The position numbers and the translations under genes were made by a program. The notes below the pieces were generated by a model, which was given only the letters and a program-made list of their open reading frames with translations, was not told the DNA's origin and searched no databases. 33,735 nucleotides of DNA from an uncultured Clostridia bacterium (GTDB taxonomy: Bacteria; Bacillota; Limnochordia; Darwinibacteriales; Darwinibacteriaceae), in the NCBI GenBank assembly GCA_900018335.1, contig FIZK01000007.1, positions 1 through 33,735 of the forward strand, in the 5' to 3' direction. Shown one piece after another: positions 6,962 through 15,372 of this stretch (position 1 is its first letter; every line of letters starts with the position of its first letter).

Positions 6962-9691
6962 TTACCTGACGTAGATGACGAAATCGGCGGATTTGGTTAC
7001 GCCCTTGTAGGTTACATCCACCGAAATGGTGGCCACACCACTGCCTACGGTGCGGATCAGGTCGCCGTCCACTGCCACCACTTCCGGACGGTTGCTGCTG
7101 TAGCTAATCTGCATACCCTCGGGTAGGGGTTTGCTGCGGTTCCTGGCGATGTAGCCGTAGAGCGATTCATCGGTGAGGGCTACGGTGATGTTGGGAATAA
7201 CCACTGCATTCCTGTCAAAGATCACCCGCTTGGGAATGTCCTTGATAAAGTCTCCGTCCTGGGTGGGCTTCACGGTCACCACGGCCAGATTGGCTTCCAG
7301 CTCACCGGTGATCCAGACAAACTCCTGGAGCTTAATGTCCCGGTTGGCGCTGGAGCTGCCCACCTGGATGCCATACCTGCCGTTATCCACGACATACTTG
7401 CCCAGTTCTTCGTCGAAGAAGGCCAGATCGGGCACGGCCACCTTCAGGGTCACCGTCCTGGTTTCGCCGGGCTCCAGCTCCACCTTCTGGAAGGCTTTTA
7501 GCCGCTTAATGGGACGCTCCAGTTCAGCCGGGGCTTCGGGCGTGGTCACATAGAGCTGAGCGACCTCGGCGCCCTTGACCGTTCCGGTGTTGGTTACGTC
7601 AAAGGATACTTCGATGGTCTCATTGGCATCAAAGCCCTTCTGGTTAATCTGCAAGTTGGAGTACTCAAAGGTAGTGTAGGTTAAGCCGAAGCCGAAGGGA
7701 TAGTCCACTGGATCAGTGAAATACATGTAGGTACGTCCGGGCTGGGTCTCAGAGGGCCTGATGGCGTAATCGAAGAGATCCGGCAGCTGTTCTGTGGTTT
7801 TGTACCAGGTAAAGGGCAGGCGGCCGCTGGGTTGCTCCACACCGAGCAGGACATTGGCCAAGGCCCTGCCTTTGTGCTGGCCGTTGTAGCAGCTCCAGAG
7901 CATGGCAGCCACGTAGGGTTCGAACTCGCCCACTTCCACCATGCCGATGGTTTCCATATAGACGATGGTGTTGGGATTAGCCTTGCCCACCAGGGCCGCC
8001 AGTTCGCCTTGGGCACCTGGGAGCCTCAGGTCATCGCGATCCCTGCCTTCCGTGGCCACACTCCTGTCGGTACCCACATAGACGATGGCCACATCTGCTT
8101 CCTCGGCTATTTTGACAGCCTGGGGATCGATCTCCGTGAGGGAAGCGGCCTGGGAGAAGGCGCGCCTTTCATCTACAGCGGTGAAGCCGGGATGGAAGAT
8201 CACTTCCGCGTCGGGATTGATGGACAAAACGGCCCGTTTGATTCCTTCGTAGCCGTTGATCAAATCTGCAGATGGCCCCTGGTTGCTGGAGTAACCTCCC
8301 AGATAGAGAGAGGACGGGTTGGCTAGGTAGCCGATGACTGCTACTTTGAACTCTCCAGACTCGGGGATGCGCAGGGGTAGCAGCTTCCCTTCGTCGACTG
8401 CGGCATTCTTGAGCAGAACAAGGGCATCCGCGGCCACTTTGTAGGCCATTTCTACCCTTTCGGGAGTCTGAGTGATGGCCTGGTTGGCATCGCTGTTGTC
8501 CCACGTGTAGGGTGGAACATTTTGGCGTGCTTTCACTACCCAGGGCACCTTGTCTGGATCATCAAACTCGCCCAGCTGCATGCGGGCGGTGAACAGTCTG
8601 AGCAGAGCGGTATCCACATCGTTGATGGTGAACAGCCCTGTTTCAGTGGTGATGTTTTCCCGCAGGGTGCGGGGGAGAGTATTGGCGTAGTTGTAGTCAT
8701 CGCGGTATCCTCCGCTGCAGTTCAAATCCACACCAGAGGAGAGGGCAAAGGCCATCCTTTCAACCTGGGTTATGGGGCGATCCCATCCGGGAGGAATCCA
8801 CTTGTGGCTCTCACTGATATCCATGATGGAATCGCAGTCCGAAGTGACATAGCCGCTAAAGCCCCAGGTCTGCCTGAGTAGGTTGTCTATGAGATAAACG
8901 CTGGCAGTGGCGGGTACTCCGTTCACCCGGTTATACGCGGTCATGACGGACCTGACGTCCGTCTCCTTGACGATGTCGCGGAAGGCGGCGGTGTAGTATT
9001 CCCTCAAGGTGCGTTCATCCATATCCGAGGTGCCGAAACGGCGGTTGTTTTCACTGTTATTGGCGGCATAGTGCTTCAAGGTCGTGATGGACTTCAAATA
9101 TCCGCCGCCCACGGGAAGCAGATTGCCATCCATGTCTTTGCCTTCCATACCGTTAACAAACTGACCGGCGATTTTTGCAGTTAAGTAGGGGTCTTCGCTG
9201 TAGGCTTCATCGTTGCGGCCCCAGCGGGGGTCTCTGGCTAGGTTGATGGTGGGGGACCAAAAGCTCAAGCAGAGTCGATTGTCGGGCACCACTTCCCGTG
9301 CTTCATCGGAGATCATCACTGACATTTCATAGATCAGCTCTGGATCCCAGGTGGAAGCCATGCTGAGGGGAACAGGATACTGCGTGGTATTCCAGAGTAC
9401 GGTGGCATTTCCCGTGGGATTATACTGCAGGCGGGCAACTCCATGCAGGGCTTCGTTCCACCAGCCATAGGCTTCCACGCCCAGGCGGGGAATGGCCACG
9501 GCGCGGCTGCTGATCATCTGCGTAGCCTTTTCACTGTCAGACATGCGGGCGATGAGGTCTGCAGCTCTTTCTGCGAAGGAGTAGGAGTCATCGAGGTAGA
9601 CGGGGGTTTGACTTGCACAGGCAACCGCAGCAGACAGGGTTAGGCAGAGCGCTAAAACACACACTAACAGCACATTACGGGCGGTTCTCAT
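6962..9691 (-). CDS. Secreted GH3 glycosidase (beta-xylosidase/beta-glucosidase-like)
   Basis: This 909-aa exported glycoside hydrolase family 3 enzyme removes single sugars from non-reducing ends of beta-linked oligosaccharides. It has a signal peptide (cleavage near ACA-SQTP, residue 26-27), a GH3 N-terminal barrel (RDPRWGRNDEAYSEDP at about 154-168; KH at 206-207; nucleophile D285 in VTSDCDS), a GH3 C-terminal domain, a fibronectin-III-like domain (about 680-760) and a C-terminal bacterial Ig-like domain (about 790-909). The SDCDS form of the nucleophile motif is common in xylosidase/arabinofuranosidase-type GH3 proteins, so a xylan-type substrate is possible; glucosides cannot be excluded. 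The ribosome binding site GAGGAGG lies 13 bases before the ATG. It sits in a minus-strand block with a solute-binding protein and a DUF624 protein. Confidence 0.93.
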   Translation of the reverse strand: MRTARNVLLVCVLALCLTLSAAVACASQTPVYLDDSYSFAERAADLIARMSDSEKATQMISSRAVAIPRLGVEAYGWWNEALHGVARLQYNPTGNATVLWNTTQYPVPLSMASTWDPELIYEMSVMISDEAREVVPDNRLCLSFWSPTINLARDPRWGRNDEAYSEDPYLTAKIAGQFVNGMEGKDMDGNLLPVGGGYLKSITTLKHYAANNSENNRRFGTSDMDERTLREYYTAAFRDIVKETDVRSVMTAYNRVNGVPATASVYLIDNLLRQTWGFSGYVTSDCDSIMDISESHKWIPPGWDRPITQVERMAFALSSGVDLNCSGGYRDDYNYANTLPRTLRENITTETGLFTINDVDTALLRLFTARMQLGEFDDPDKVPWVVKARQNVPPYTWDNSDANQAITQTPERVEMAYKVAADALVLLKNAAVDEGKLLPLRIPESGEFKVAVIGYLANPSSLYLGGYSSNQGPSADLINGYEGIKRAVLSINPDAEVIFHPGFTAVDERRAFSQAASLTEIDPQAVKIAEEADVAIVYVGTDRSVATEGRDRDDLRLPGAQGELAALVGKANPNTIVYMETIGMVEVGEFEPYVAAMLWSCYNGQHKGRALANVLLGVEQPSGRLPFTWYKTTEQLPDLFDYAIRPSETQPGRTYMYFTDPVDYPFGFGLTYTTFEYSNLQINQKGFDANETIEVSFDVTNTGTVKGAEVAQLYVTTPEAPAELERPIKRLKAFQKVELEPGETRTVTLKVAVPDLAFFDEELGKYVVDNGRYGIQVGSSSANRDIKLQEFVWITGELEANLAVVTVKPTQDGDFIKDIPKRVIFDRNAVVIPNITVALTDESLYGYIARNRSKPLPEGMQISYSSNRPEVVAVDGDLIRTVGSGVATISVDVTYKGVTKSADFVIYVR

Positions 9692-9874
9692 TGCTATCGC
9701 TCATCCTCCTCGTAAATTGTACTCTCGTTTTGACTCCAGCCAACCAGAATGACCCCTAGGGTTTTCATCTCCACCAGCTCCCTCCTTCAGCGGCTTCCCG
9801 CGATAGTTACGAAAATACTAACATTCGCGCGTCTCTTGCTTGCAGATTCACATAAAATTTACCCATTTGTGTCC

Positions 9875-9902
9875 ATTGTAACATAGTTGCTGCAGGCGGC
9901 AA
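9875..9902 (-). promoter_or_regulatory. Probable promoter of the GH3 gene
   Basis: On the minus strand TTGCCG (9897-9902) and TACAAT (9875-9880) are separated by 16 bp, and TGT directly before the -10 makes it an extended -10. The implied 5' leader is about 180 bases. The rest of the 9692-10131 gap shows no convincing gene or repeat. Confidence 0.4.
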
Positions 9903-10131
9903 GTGCCGATATTACCTGGATCTCGTCGGATCTGAACCTGAGCTTGCCGTACGACACAATGTCCACCCTTTTCTTACTTAAACGGAGCGAAATGCGTTTT
10001 TCGCACAAGACTTCTCTGGGGCTGTTTGCGATTCCGAAACAAATCCTTGTCGAAACCCAGCATATTTCCTCCCTAAGCCAGTACTCACTGGCAGGACCTG
10101 CTGCTCGCAGGAGCAGAGGAGCGGGAGGTGC

Positions 10132-10170
10132 AAAAAGGGCTCCTGGCTGTGCGCCAAGAGCCCTTTTTTT
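10132..10170 (-). terminator. Terminator after the DUF3502 binding protein (bidirectional)
   Basis: The arms AAAAAGGGCTC and GAGCCCTTTTTTT close on a 15-base loop. Reading the minus strand, the stem ends in GAGCCCTTTTT, starting 17 bases after the binding-protein stop. The poly-T on both sides means it could stop transcription in either direction. Confidence 0.9.
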
Positions 10171-10186
10171 GATCGTGTTTACTTGC

Positions 10187-11653
10187 TTACTTGTTTGCTG
10201 CTGCCCATGCGTCGAGCTGTTTTTGCTTCTCTTCAATCACTCGATCGATGCCGTTGTCTTTCAGTGCCTTGAGGAAACGGGGCAGGACCGTATCGGGGTT
10301 GACTGCACCGGATTCCAGGGCATGCCTGTATTCCTTCAGTACCGATTCCAGAGCGGCAACTTCTGTCTTCACAGGTTCTTGGTTGAAGACGAAGCCCAGG
10401 GCGGCAGATGGGATAGTGCTGTTGTTGAACTCCAGCATCTGATCCCAGTAATCTGCGGGATAGGTCTCCCAAACGTGGGTGAGGAACTGATTGCCGAACA
10501 TCCAGCCTAGGTTGATGTTGTAGCCGGAGTTCTCTGCCGAGATGCCTTCAGGATAGCCGATGCGGCCATCAGGACGTACCTCGTAGTGCTTGCCTTCGAT
10601 TCCCCACGCGAACAGGTTCATGAGATCAGCGTTGGTGTACATGAGGTTCAGCATCTGCATGGCCTTTTCAGGATGCTTGCTGGTATAGGGAATGCACCAA
10701 GTTACGTGCTGGATGTTGTTGGTGTGTAGTGCAGGCTCGGAAAGCTCCACAACAACCATCTCTCTCTGGGCGTGCATGGACTCGTCAATTTCCACGCCGG
10801 CCTTGGTGCCGTTGAAGTAGGCGAAACCTTGGTCAGCAGGAATGAGCTCTTTGTAAGAGGATTGGCTGGTAGCAAAGTCCTCCAGGATGTAGCCCTCGAG
10901 ATACCATTCTCTCATCAACTTCACGAGGTTGGCATACTCTTCGGTCTCGAAGTAGTTGACTACCTTCAGCTCTTTGCCGCCATCCAGCAAAACGCCGAAC
11001 CAGTTGCCCAACATGTCCAGGTTCACCACGGTCTCGATGGGAGACACGCCGATCTGGAACGGAACCAGCAGGGGAGTGGTGGGGTACAGAGCCCTTACCT
11101 TGGCAAAGACATCGGTGAGATCGTACAGGCTCTTAATGCTGTCCAGGTCGATATTGGCAGCTTCCACCATGTCTTTTCTCATGAATACTCCCACGCCGCC
11201 GCCGAGGTCGCGGATGGTGGTGATTCCATAGAGATTACCGTTGACGGTGGTACCGGAGAGATAAACCGGGTCCACTACTTCCTTAATGCCTTGTCCGTAC
11301 TCTTCCAGCAGATCTTGCAGGGGCAGGAGGTAGTTCTTGTCTACCATGGAGTTGAACACGAAGGGCAGGAAGGGGACCATGAGGTCGAACTCCTCGCCGC
11401 TGGAGAGCATCAGGTTGTACTGCTGGATGAAATTACCCATGGTTAACGGAGTAATTTCCACCCTGGCGTTGATTTCCCTCAAGGTGATCTTGTTGATCTC
11501 TTCCTCAACCAGCTTGAGATCCCTCGGCAGAGGACCCAAGCAGACGAAAGTCATCTTCAAAGTGACAGGCTCTTCTGCCAGTGCCATCAAAGGACTGGAC
11601 GACAGTAAAACCAGGGCTAGCAGGATAGCCGCTATGTGTTGTTTCTTCAACAT
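10187..11653 (-). CDS. Extracellular solute-binding protein, LplA-like with DUF3502 C-terminus
   Basis: This is the substrate-binding component of a carbohydrate ABC importer, 488 aa. The N-terminus is a signal peptide with cleavage near ALA-EEP (residue 26-27). No lipobox cysteine is present, unlike most Gram-positive binding proteins. The family 1 binding-protein fold is followed by a C-terminal region (about 415-488, from NQEPVKTEVAALESV) that matches the DUF3502 type found in LplA relatives. Such proteins normally work with LplB/LplC-type permeases. None are adjacent, but a pair of exactly that type lies at 30249-32113, so they may be partners. The ribosome binding site GAGGAGG is 5-6 bases before the ATG. 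It has its own promoter and terminator. Confidence 0.9.
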   Translation of the reverse strand: MLKKQHIAAILLALVLLSSSPLMALAEEPVTLKMTFVCLGPLPRDLKLVEEEINKITLREINARVEITPLTMGNFIQQYNLMLSSGEEFDLMVPFLPFVFNSMVDKNYLLPLQDLLEEYGQGIKEVVDPVYLSGTTVNGNLYGITTIRDLGGGVGVFMRKDMVEAANIDLDSIKSLYDLTDVFAKVRALYPTTPLLVPFQIGVSPIETVVNLDMLGNWFGVLLDGGKELKVVNYFETEEYANLVKLMREWYLEGYILEDFATSQSSYKELIPADQGFAYFNGTKAGVEIDESMHAQREMVVVELSEPALHTNNIQHVTWCIPYTSKHPEKAMQMLNLMYTNADLMNLFAWGIEGKHYEVRPDGRIGYPEGISAENSGYNINLGWMFGNQFLTHVWETYPADYWDQMLEFNNSTIPSAALGFVFNQEPVKTEVAALESVLKEYRHALESGAVNPDTVLPRFLKALKDNGIDRVIEEKQKQLDAWAAANK

Positions 11654-11775
11654 TTCTGCCTCCTCTTGGTTTGGTCTAGAACGACGTACAACACAGGCTC
11701 AATAGCAAGGCCACTAGGCGCCTCTTATCACCTCGCTTTGCCATTTCTTTCTTACCATTAATGCGCGTGTGCTTT

Positions 11776-11797
11776 GTTATAATTAGGGTACTATAAC
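11776..11797. promoter_or_regulatory. Inverted repeat GTTATA-N10-TATAAC over the binding-protein promoter
   Basis: A 22-bp dyad with perfect 6-base arms overlaps the -10 box of the promoter for the 11653 gene. It is well placed for a repressor that blocks RNA polymerase, but the AT-rich arms could be chance. Confidence 0.35.
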
Positions 11798-11808
11798 GAT
11801 GCCGGCAA
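11780..11808 (-). promoter_or_regulatory. Probable promoter of the DUF3502 binding-protein gene
   Basis: On the minus strand TTGCCG (11803-11808) is followed after 17 bp by TAATTA (11780-11785). The predicted leader is about 120 bases. The -35 hexamer is the same as in the promoters at 12912 and 9897. Confidence 0.4.
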
Positions 11809-11934
11809 CAGCTATCACAATAGCGACTTTTTCTTAACATTAAAGCGACATCATTGACAGTAGTGCGCAACGCCGGCACCTGAATTAACAAAAGTGGAGT
11901 TAAGTTAATGGGCGAGCGAGGTTGTGAGAGACAC

Positions 11935-12543
11935 CTAGGTATACAGTGCAAACTTGCTTTTAGTTAGGTAAGCAATGAGGTAGGCGGCGCCCGCGGCACC
12001 GATGATGGCGAAGGCTAGGTTCCAGAGGATCAGGCGGTAAACGGCAAAGATGAGGACAAAGGCCGTAAGCGTAGTTAGGAAGTGGCGGTTGCCTATAAAC
12101 AAGGCCGTCCGCAGGCAGTCAAAAAGGCCCATTTGATAGCGGGCCAACAGGGGAAAGGCATAAAGGGACACCACTGCCAGCTCAGCAAGGACCACAAGCT
12201 GGAGTGCAGTCAAGTACTTCACCAGGGTGCTGGAAGCGAGCAGGTGCATATTCTCCAGGTTGAGTAGGACCAGCAAAACAGCGCCTAGTAGAAGCAGCCA
12301 GGCTGCCGTAGCCTGTTTGAGGTTCTGCCGGAAGCTTTTCCAAAAGGCTTTGCCGAGATCTATCCCGGAGATGTTCTTGTTGCTGATAAGTTTATCCAGG
12401 GCATAGAAAAGGGCAGTGGTGGAACTGCCTATGGTTAAGACGGGGAGGCTGCCCGCCACCCAGAGTAGGTTGAGGATTATTAACTGGTAAACTAATAAAC
12501 AGGCCTTATACAAAGGGCCATCTACTCCAAACAAACCCTGCAT
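11935..12543 (-). CDS. DUF624 family membrane protein (YesL-like)
   Basis: This 202-aa integral membrane protein has about five hydrophobic segments (roughly residues 15-40, 80-100, 110-135, 150-180 and 175-195). The N-terminal pattern (YQLIILNLLWVAGSLPVLTIGSSTTALFYAL) is typical of the DUF624/YesL family. Family members are usually encoded with LplABC-type oligosaccharide importers and YesMN two-component systems, but no biochemical role is established. Here it lies 281 bases upstream of the LplA-like binding protein on the same strand, consistent with that association. An AAAGGAG ribosome binding site lies about 8 bases before the ATG. No clear promoter was found before it. Confidence 0.85.
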   Translation of the reverse strand: MQGLFGVDGPLYKACLLVYQLIILNLLWVAGSLPVLTIGSSTTALFYALDKLISNKNISGIDLGKAFWKSFRQNLKQATAAWLLLLGAVLLVLLNLENMHLLASSTLVKYLTALQLVVLAELAVVSLYAFPLLARYQMGLFDCLRTALFIGNRHFLTTLTAFVLIFAVYRLILWNLAFAIIGAAGAAYLIAYLTKSKFALYT

Positions 12544-12740
12544 CGTATTTGCTCCTTTACCTAGATGGAATTTTGGCCGAACCAGGCCTTGAACTGGGGT
12601 TCTCTATGAAATGGTTTACAGTCGTATTTCTCTTTACAACAGTAAAACCCTTCTCCGTCACCCGGAGCACGACGCCCGACTCCTGGCGGGGGGGATAGTC
12701 TTGAAAACCGCATGCTTATTGAGGAAAGCGGTCTTCTTTA

Positions 12741-12776
12741 AGGCCAAGACAGCGCGAGGCTTTACTCCCTTGGCCT
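12741..12776 (+). other. Orphan stem-loop followed by a T-rich stretch
   Basis: The arms AGGCCAAG and CTTGGCCT (8 bp) are followed by GATTTTCTT. It lies in the 500-base region between divergent genes, where no coding sequence is visible. It could terminate a small RNA or be a chance structure. Confidence 0.3.
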
Positions 12777-12911
12777 GATTTTCTTAGTTAAGGCCTACTA
12801 AATTTCCTAAAACGGAACCAAAGGGCAGTTATTTTATGGGAAATCAGCAAAAGGCGCTTGTTGATTGACTTTCCGCCGGGTGTGGCGCCTTGAGAAAAAT
12901 GAAAATCGGGG

Positions 12912-12940
12912 TTGCCGGTGCAGGGGGGATGTGTTAATAT
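12912..12940 (+). promoter_or_regulatory. Promoter of the transporter/deglycosidase operon
   Basis: TTGCCG (12912-12917), a 17-bp spacer, then TAATAT (12935-12940) with TGT before it (extended -10). Transcription would start near 12947, just before the operator at 12951. The same arrangement recurs at 22444. Confidence 0.65.
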
Positions 12941-12950
12941 ATATACGCCA

Positions 12951-12964
12951 TGTGAACGATTACA
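12951..12964 (+). promoter_or_regulatory. LacI-family/cre-like operator
   Basis: TGTGAACGATTACA is a near-palindrome with the central CG typical of LacI/GalR and CcpA sites, matching the cre consensus at all but one position. It sits at the expected transcription start, so bound repressor would block the operon at 13044. It is the reverse complement of the site at 22478 with one difference. Confidence 0.65.
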
Positions 12965-13043
12965 TGAAAGCACTGTTTACACAAGTATAAGTGATTGGGT
13001 TCACGGGTTTGGCAGGCTAGAAGTCTATGTTAGGGGGTCCAAA

Positions 13044-14027
13044 ATGAAAGCGGTACAGTCAGCAGCGGTAGGTGGACGATTATTACAGAATAGAAGGTTG
13101 CGCGCTCAGCTGCTCCTCTTTTCTGGCATTATTTTGGTTTACCTAATTTTTAACGGCGTCTTGGACGGGAGGCTCTTAACGGCCACCAATCTGAGGATTA
13201 TCTTGTCGCACGCCGTGTTCCCCGCGCTGGTTGCCTGGGGTATGAGCTTCTTCTTTTCCACCGGTATTATCGATCTCTCAGTGGGTTCCAACATCATCTT
13301 GTCCGCCAACGTGGGCTGTTATCTGGCTACACGGCTTAACCTGGGCATGCCGGGACTGATTGTGGGGACGATCCTCACCTGCATGCTGCTCCAGCATCTC
13401 AATATTCGGGCCATCATTGATTTGGAAATACCTTCGTGGATCGCTGGTTTGGGCGCTGCACTGGTCTATGAGGCCATCACAGCCCAGTATATGTATACAC
13501 AAAACATCATGGCGCTGGATCTGCCCAACAAGTATCGGCCCCTAGGCAACATGCCTTACTTAGGGATCGTCTACTTCGCGGCCTTTGCTGTGGCTTATTT
13601 TCTATCTAACCGTACCACCGTCGGTCTGAACATCAAAGCTTTGGGCGGTAACCAGCAGGTGGCTGGCTCAATGGGTATTGACCGCAAGAAGACCGTAATT
13701 ATCGGGGCACTCATTGGGGCGGCTTTCATTGGTATGGGTGCCGTGATTCAAATATCCTATGCCGGCCGCGTTTACGCCACAACGGGGTTAGGCAGTCTCG
13801 CTTCGATTTTCCAGGCCCTGGCCTGTGTCCTGTTGTCGGGCTCCATAGCCAGTATTCTCTCGCCTCCGGTGGGCATTCTGGTATCCTCATTCTTTGTCGT
13901 AAGCATTTTCAACGTGCTGACGATGCTGGGAGTCCCCTCAGGCACAGGTCAGGACATTTTCTTAGGCGTCATTGTAGTTGTCTGCGGCATTCTGTCCCAC
14001 TTAAGACATAAGGGTGTGGTTAAATGA
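13044..14027 (+). CDS. Sugar ABC transporter permease, RbsC-like (first of two)
   Basis: This 327-aa multi-spanning permease belongs to the ribose/xylose-type ABC importers (the BPD_transp_2 type, without an EAA loop of the MalFG kind). About eight or more hydrophobic segments cover the protein; the stretch DLSVGSNIILSANVG near residues 78-92 corresponds to the family's conserved first half. ATG 13044 is chosen because GGGGG lies 6 bases before it and because longer frames would start inside the promoter and operator. It heads the operon. It is followed by the binding protein, the ATPase and a second, different permease, so the channel is probably a heterodimer. The intergenic gap after it carries a second copy of the operator. 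Confidence 0.9.
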   Translation: MKAVQSAAVGGRLLQNRRLRAQLLLFSGIILVYLIFNGVLDGRLLTATNLRIILSHAVFPALVAWGMSFFFSTGIIDLSVGSNIILSANVGCYLATRLNLGMPGLIVGTILTCMLLQHLNIRAIIDLEIPSWIAGLGAALVYEAITAQYMYTQNIMALDLPNKYRPLGNMPYLGIVYFAAFAVAYFLSNRTTVGLNIKALGGNQQVAGSMGIDRKKTVIIGALIGAAFIGMGAVIQISYAGRVYATTGLGSLASIFQALACVLLSGSIASILSPPVGILVSSFFVVSIFNVLTMLGVPSGTGQDIFLGVIVVVCGILSHLRHKGVVK

Positions 14028-14105
14028 TCAACGCTTGAAGCTGACCTGCCTCCAGCTCCATGCTGGCGGCGATTGAAGATTGCATGGACTGAAAGCGCCT
14101 TGGAT

Positions 14106-14119
14106 GGTAAACGATTCCA
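14106..14119 (+). promoter_or_regulatory. Second, weaker LacI-type operator copy
   Basis: GGTAAACGATTCCA matches the ideal 14-mer TGTAAACGATTACA at 12 of 14 positions. It lies between the first permease gene and the binding-protein gene, 33 bases before the latter's start. It could be an auxiliary site for looping or roadblock repression. Confidence 0.45.
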
Positions 14120-14152
14120 ACAAATCCTAATATTAGGAGGAGAAACTGAATT

Positions 14153-15280
14153 ATGCGACTGAAGAACACTGCATTGCTGCTGGTCCTCATTCTAAGCTTG
14201 GCCTTGTCTCCGACAGTCCTCGCCGCCGGACACAAAATTGGCTACAACTATTTCGGCAACGCGGGCGTGCTGATCACCCTGGCCAACAACTCCAAGTATG
14301 TTATCGAAGCCTTCGGCGGCACTGCCGTCTCCGTTGACAACCAGTTCAGCGTGGACAAGATCGTCACTGACCTGGAGAACCTCATTGCTTCCGGTGTGGA
14401 CGGACTGCTCGTATGGGCCCCCACTCCAACCCTCTATCCGGTCATCAGCCAAATGTGCCTGGAAGCCGGCGTGCCTTTTGTTCTCAACGACAAGGTTCCC
14501 ATGGAGCCCGAACTGAGGGCAATGCTCAGGATGAACCCCTACTTCGTCGGCGGCGTTGCTCCAACCAATGCTGATTACGGCCGTGCACTTGGTGAGTATG
14601 TGGTGGCCAAGGGCTACAAAACCTGTATCGTGAACACCTCTCAGCCTGGCGACCCCAGCGACGAGCCCAGACTGGCTGCATTTAGAGAAGTATACGAAGC
14701 TAACGGTGGAGTAATTCTGGATATCGTTCGCTCCTCTGGAACAGATGGCGGCAAATCCCAAGTTGAGAACTCCCTCATCGCTCACCAGAATCCTGATTTC
14801 ATCTACGGTGTAGGTCCCTCCTTTGCCATCGGTGCTATCCAGGCCCTGGAGAGGTACGACTATGATACAACTGTAGTTACCTCTGGTCTGGAAGAAGCTG
14901 TTTTGGACCTGCTCGCAGAAGGCAAGATCGAGGTTGCCAATGGCGACAACTGGATCTGCGGCACCCTGTCCGCACTGATGCTCCAGAGCTACCTGGACGG
15001 CAATCCGCTGCGTGATGAAAACGGTGAGGCCCCAATCATTGATACGGTTGGTTTCTACGAAGTAACCGCTGAGCAAGTTGAGCTGTACAAGCGCTTCTTC
15101 ATCGAGGAACATCCCTATTCCGTTGAAGAAATCCTGTCCTTTAGCGGCCCCGACTTTGACTTCGCCGCTTTCATGGAGCTGATCGAAAACTACACCCTCG
15201 AGAACAGAATGGCAGCCAAAGCCCGTGAGGGTAAGGTAACCATCGAAGAACTGAAAGCTGTAGGCATTAACGTCCAGTAG
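14153..15280 (+). CDS. Periplasmic sugar-binding protein, RbsB-like
   Basis: This 375-aa substrate-binding protein of the ribose-type ABC importer has a signal peptide (MRLKNTALL..., cleavage near VLA-AGH, residue 24-25) and no lipobox cysteine. The mature part follows the two-lobe periplasmic binding protein (type 1, Peripla_BP_4-like) pattern: an early strand (GHKIGYNYFG), the SGVDGLLVWAPTP turn at about 82-94, then DPSDEPRLAAF and the second lobe. The sugar is not predictable from sequence. An AGGAGGAG ribosome binding site precedes the ATG by about 10 bases. It is followed by a 179-base gap containing an operator-like site and a strong stem-loop, a common arrangement that leaves the binding protein more abundant than the rest of the transporter. 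Confidence 0.9.
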   Translation: MRLKNTALLLVLILSLALSPTVLAAGHKIGYNYFGNAGVLITLANNSKYVIEAFGGTAVSVDNQFSVDKIVTDLENLIASGVDGLLVWAPTPTLYPVISQMCLEAGVPFVLNDKVPMEPELRAMLRMNPYFVGGVAPTNADYGRALGEYVVAKGYKTCIVNTSQPGDPSDEPRLAAFREVYEANGGVILDIVRSSGTDGGKSQVENSLIAHQNPDFIYGVGPSFAIGAIQALERYDYDTTVVTSGLEEAVLDLLAEGKIEVANGDNWICGTLSALMLQSYLDGNPLRDENGEAPIIDTVGFYEVTAEQVELYKRFFIEEHPYSVEEILSFSGPDFDFAAFMELIENYTLENRMAAKAREGKVTIEELKAVGINVQ

Positions 15281-15329
15281 CCTGATCAGCTGGAGGGCTG
15301 TGCGTAAGTTAGGGAAGAAACTCTGAAGC

Positions 15330-15343
15330 GGTAATCGTTTGCC
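15330..15343 (+). promoter_or_regulatory. Third operator-like copy, before the ATPase gene
   Basis: GGTAATCGTTTGCC matches TGTAATCGTTTACA at 11 of 14 positions, including the whole central core GTAATCGTTT. It lies in the gap between the binding-protein and ATPase genes. Without the other copies it would not be called. Confidence 0.35.
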
Positions 15344-15372
15344 AAATTGCAGGTGCTTTCGTCTGCAGAGCG

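Noticed and set aside
9859-10236. 125-codon minus-strand frame downstream of the binding-protein gene
   Set aside because: It starts inside the binding-protein gene and reads through its terminator; composition is not protein-like.
9887-10510. 207-codon plus-strand frame over the 9.9-10.5 kb gap
   Set aside because: It crosses the bidirectional terminator and then runs antisense to the binding-protein gene; no motif.
12912-13043. Longer N-terminus for the first RbsC-like permease starting at TTG 12912
   Set aside because: This start lies in the -35 box itself and precedes the predicted transcription start.
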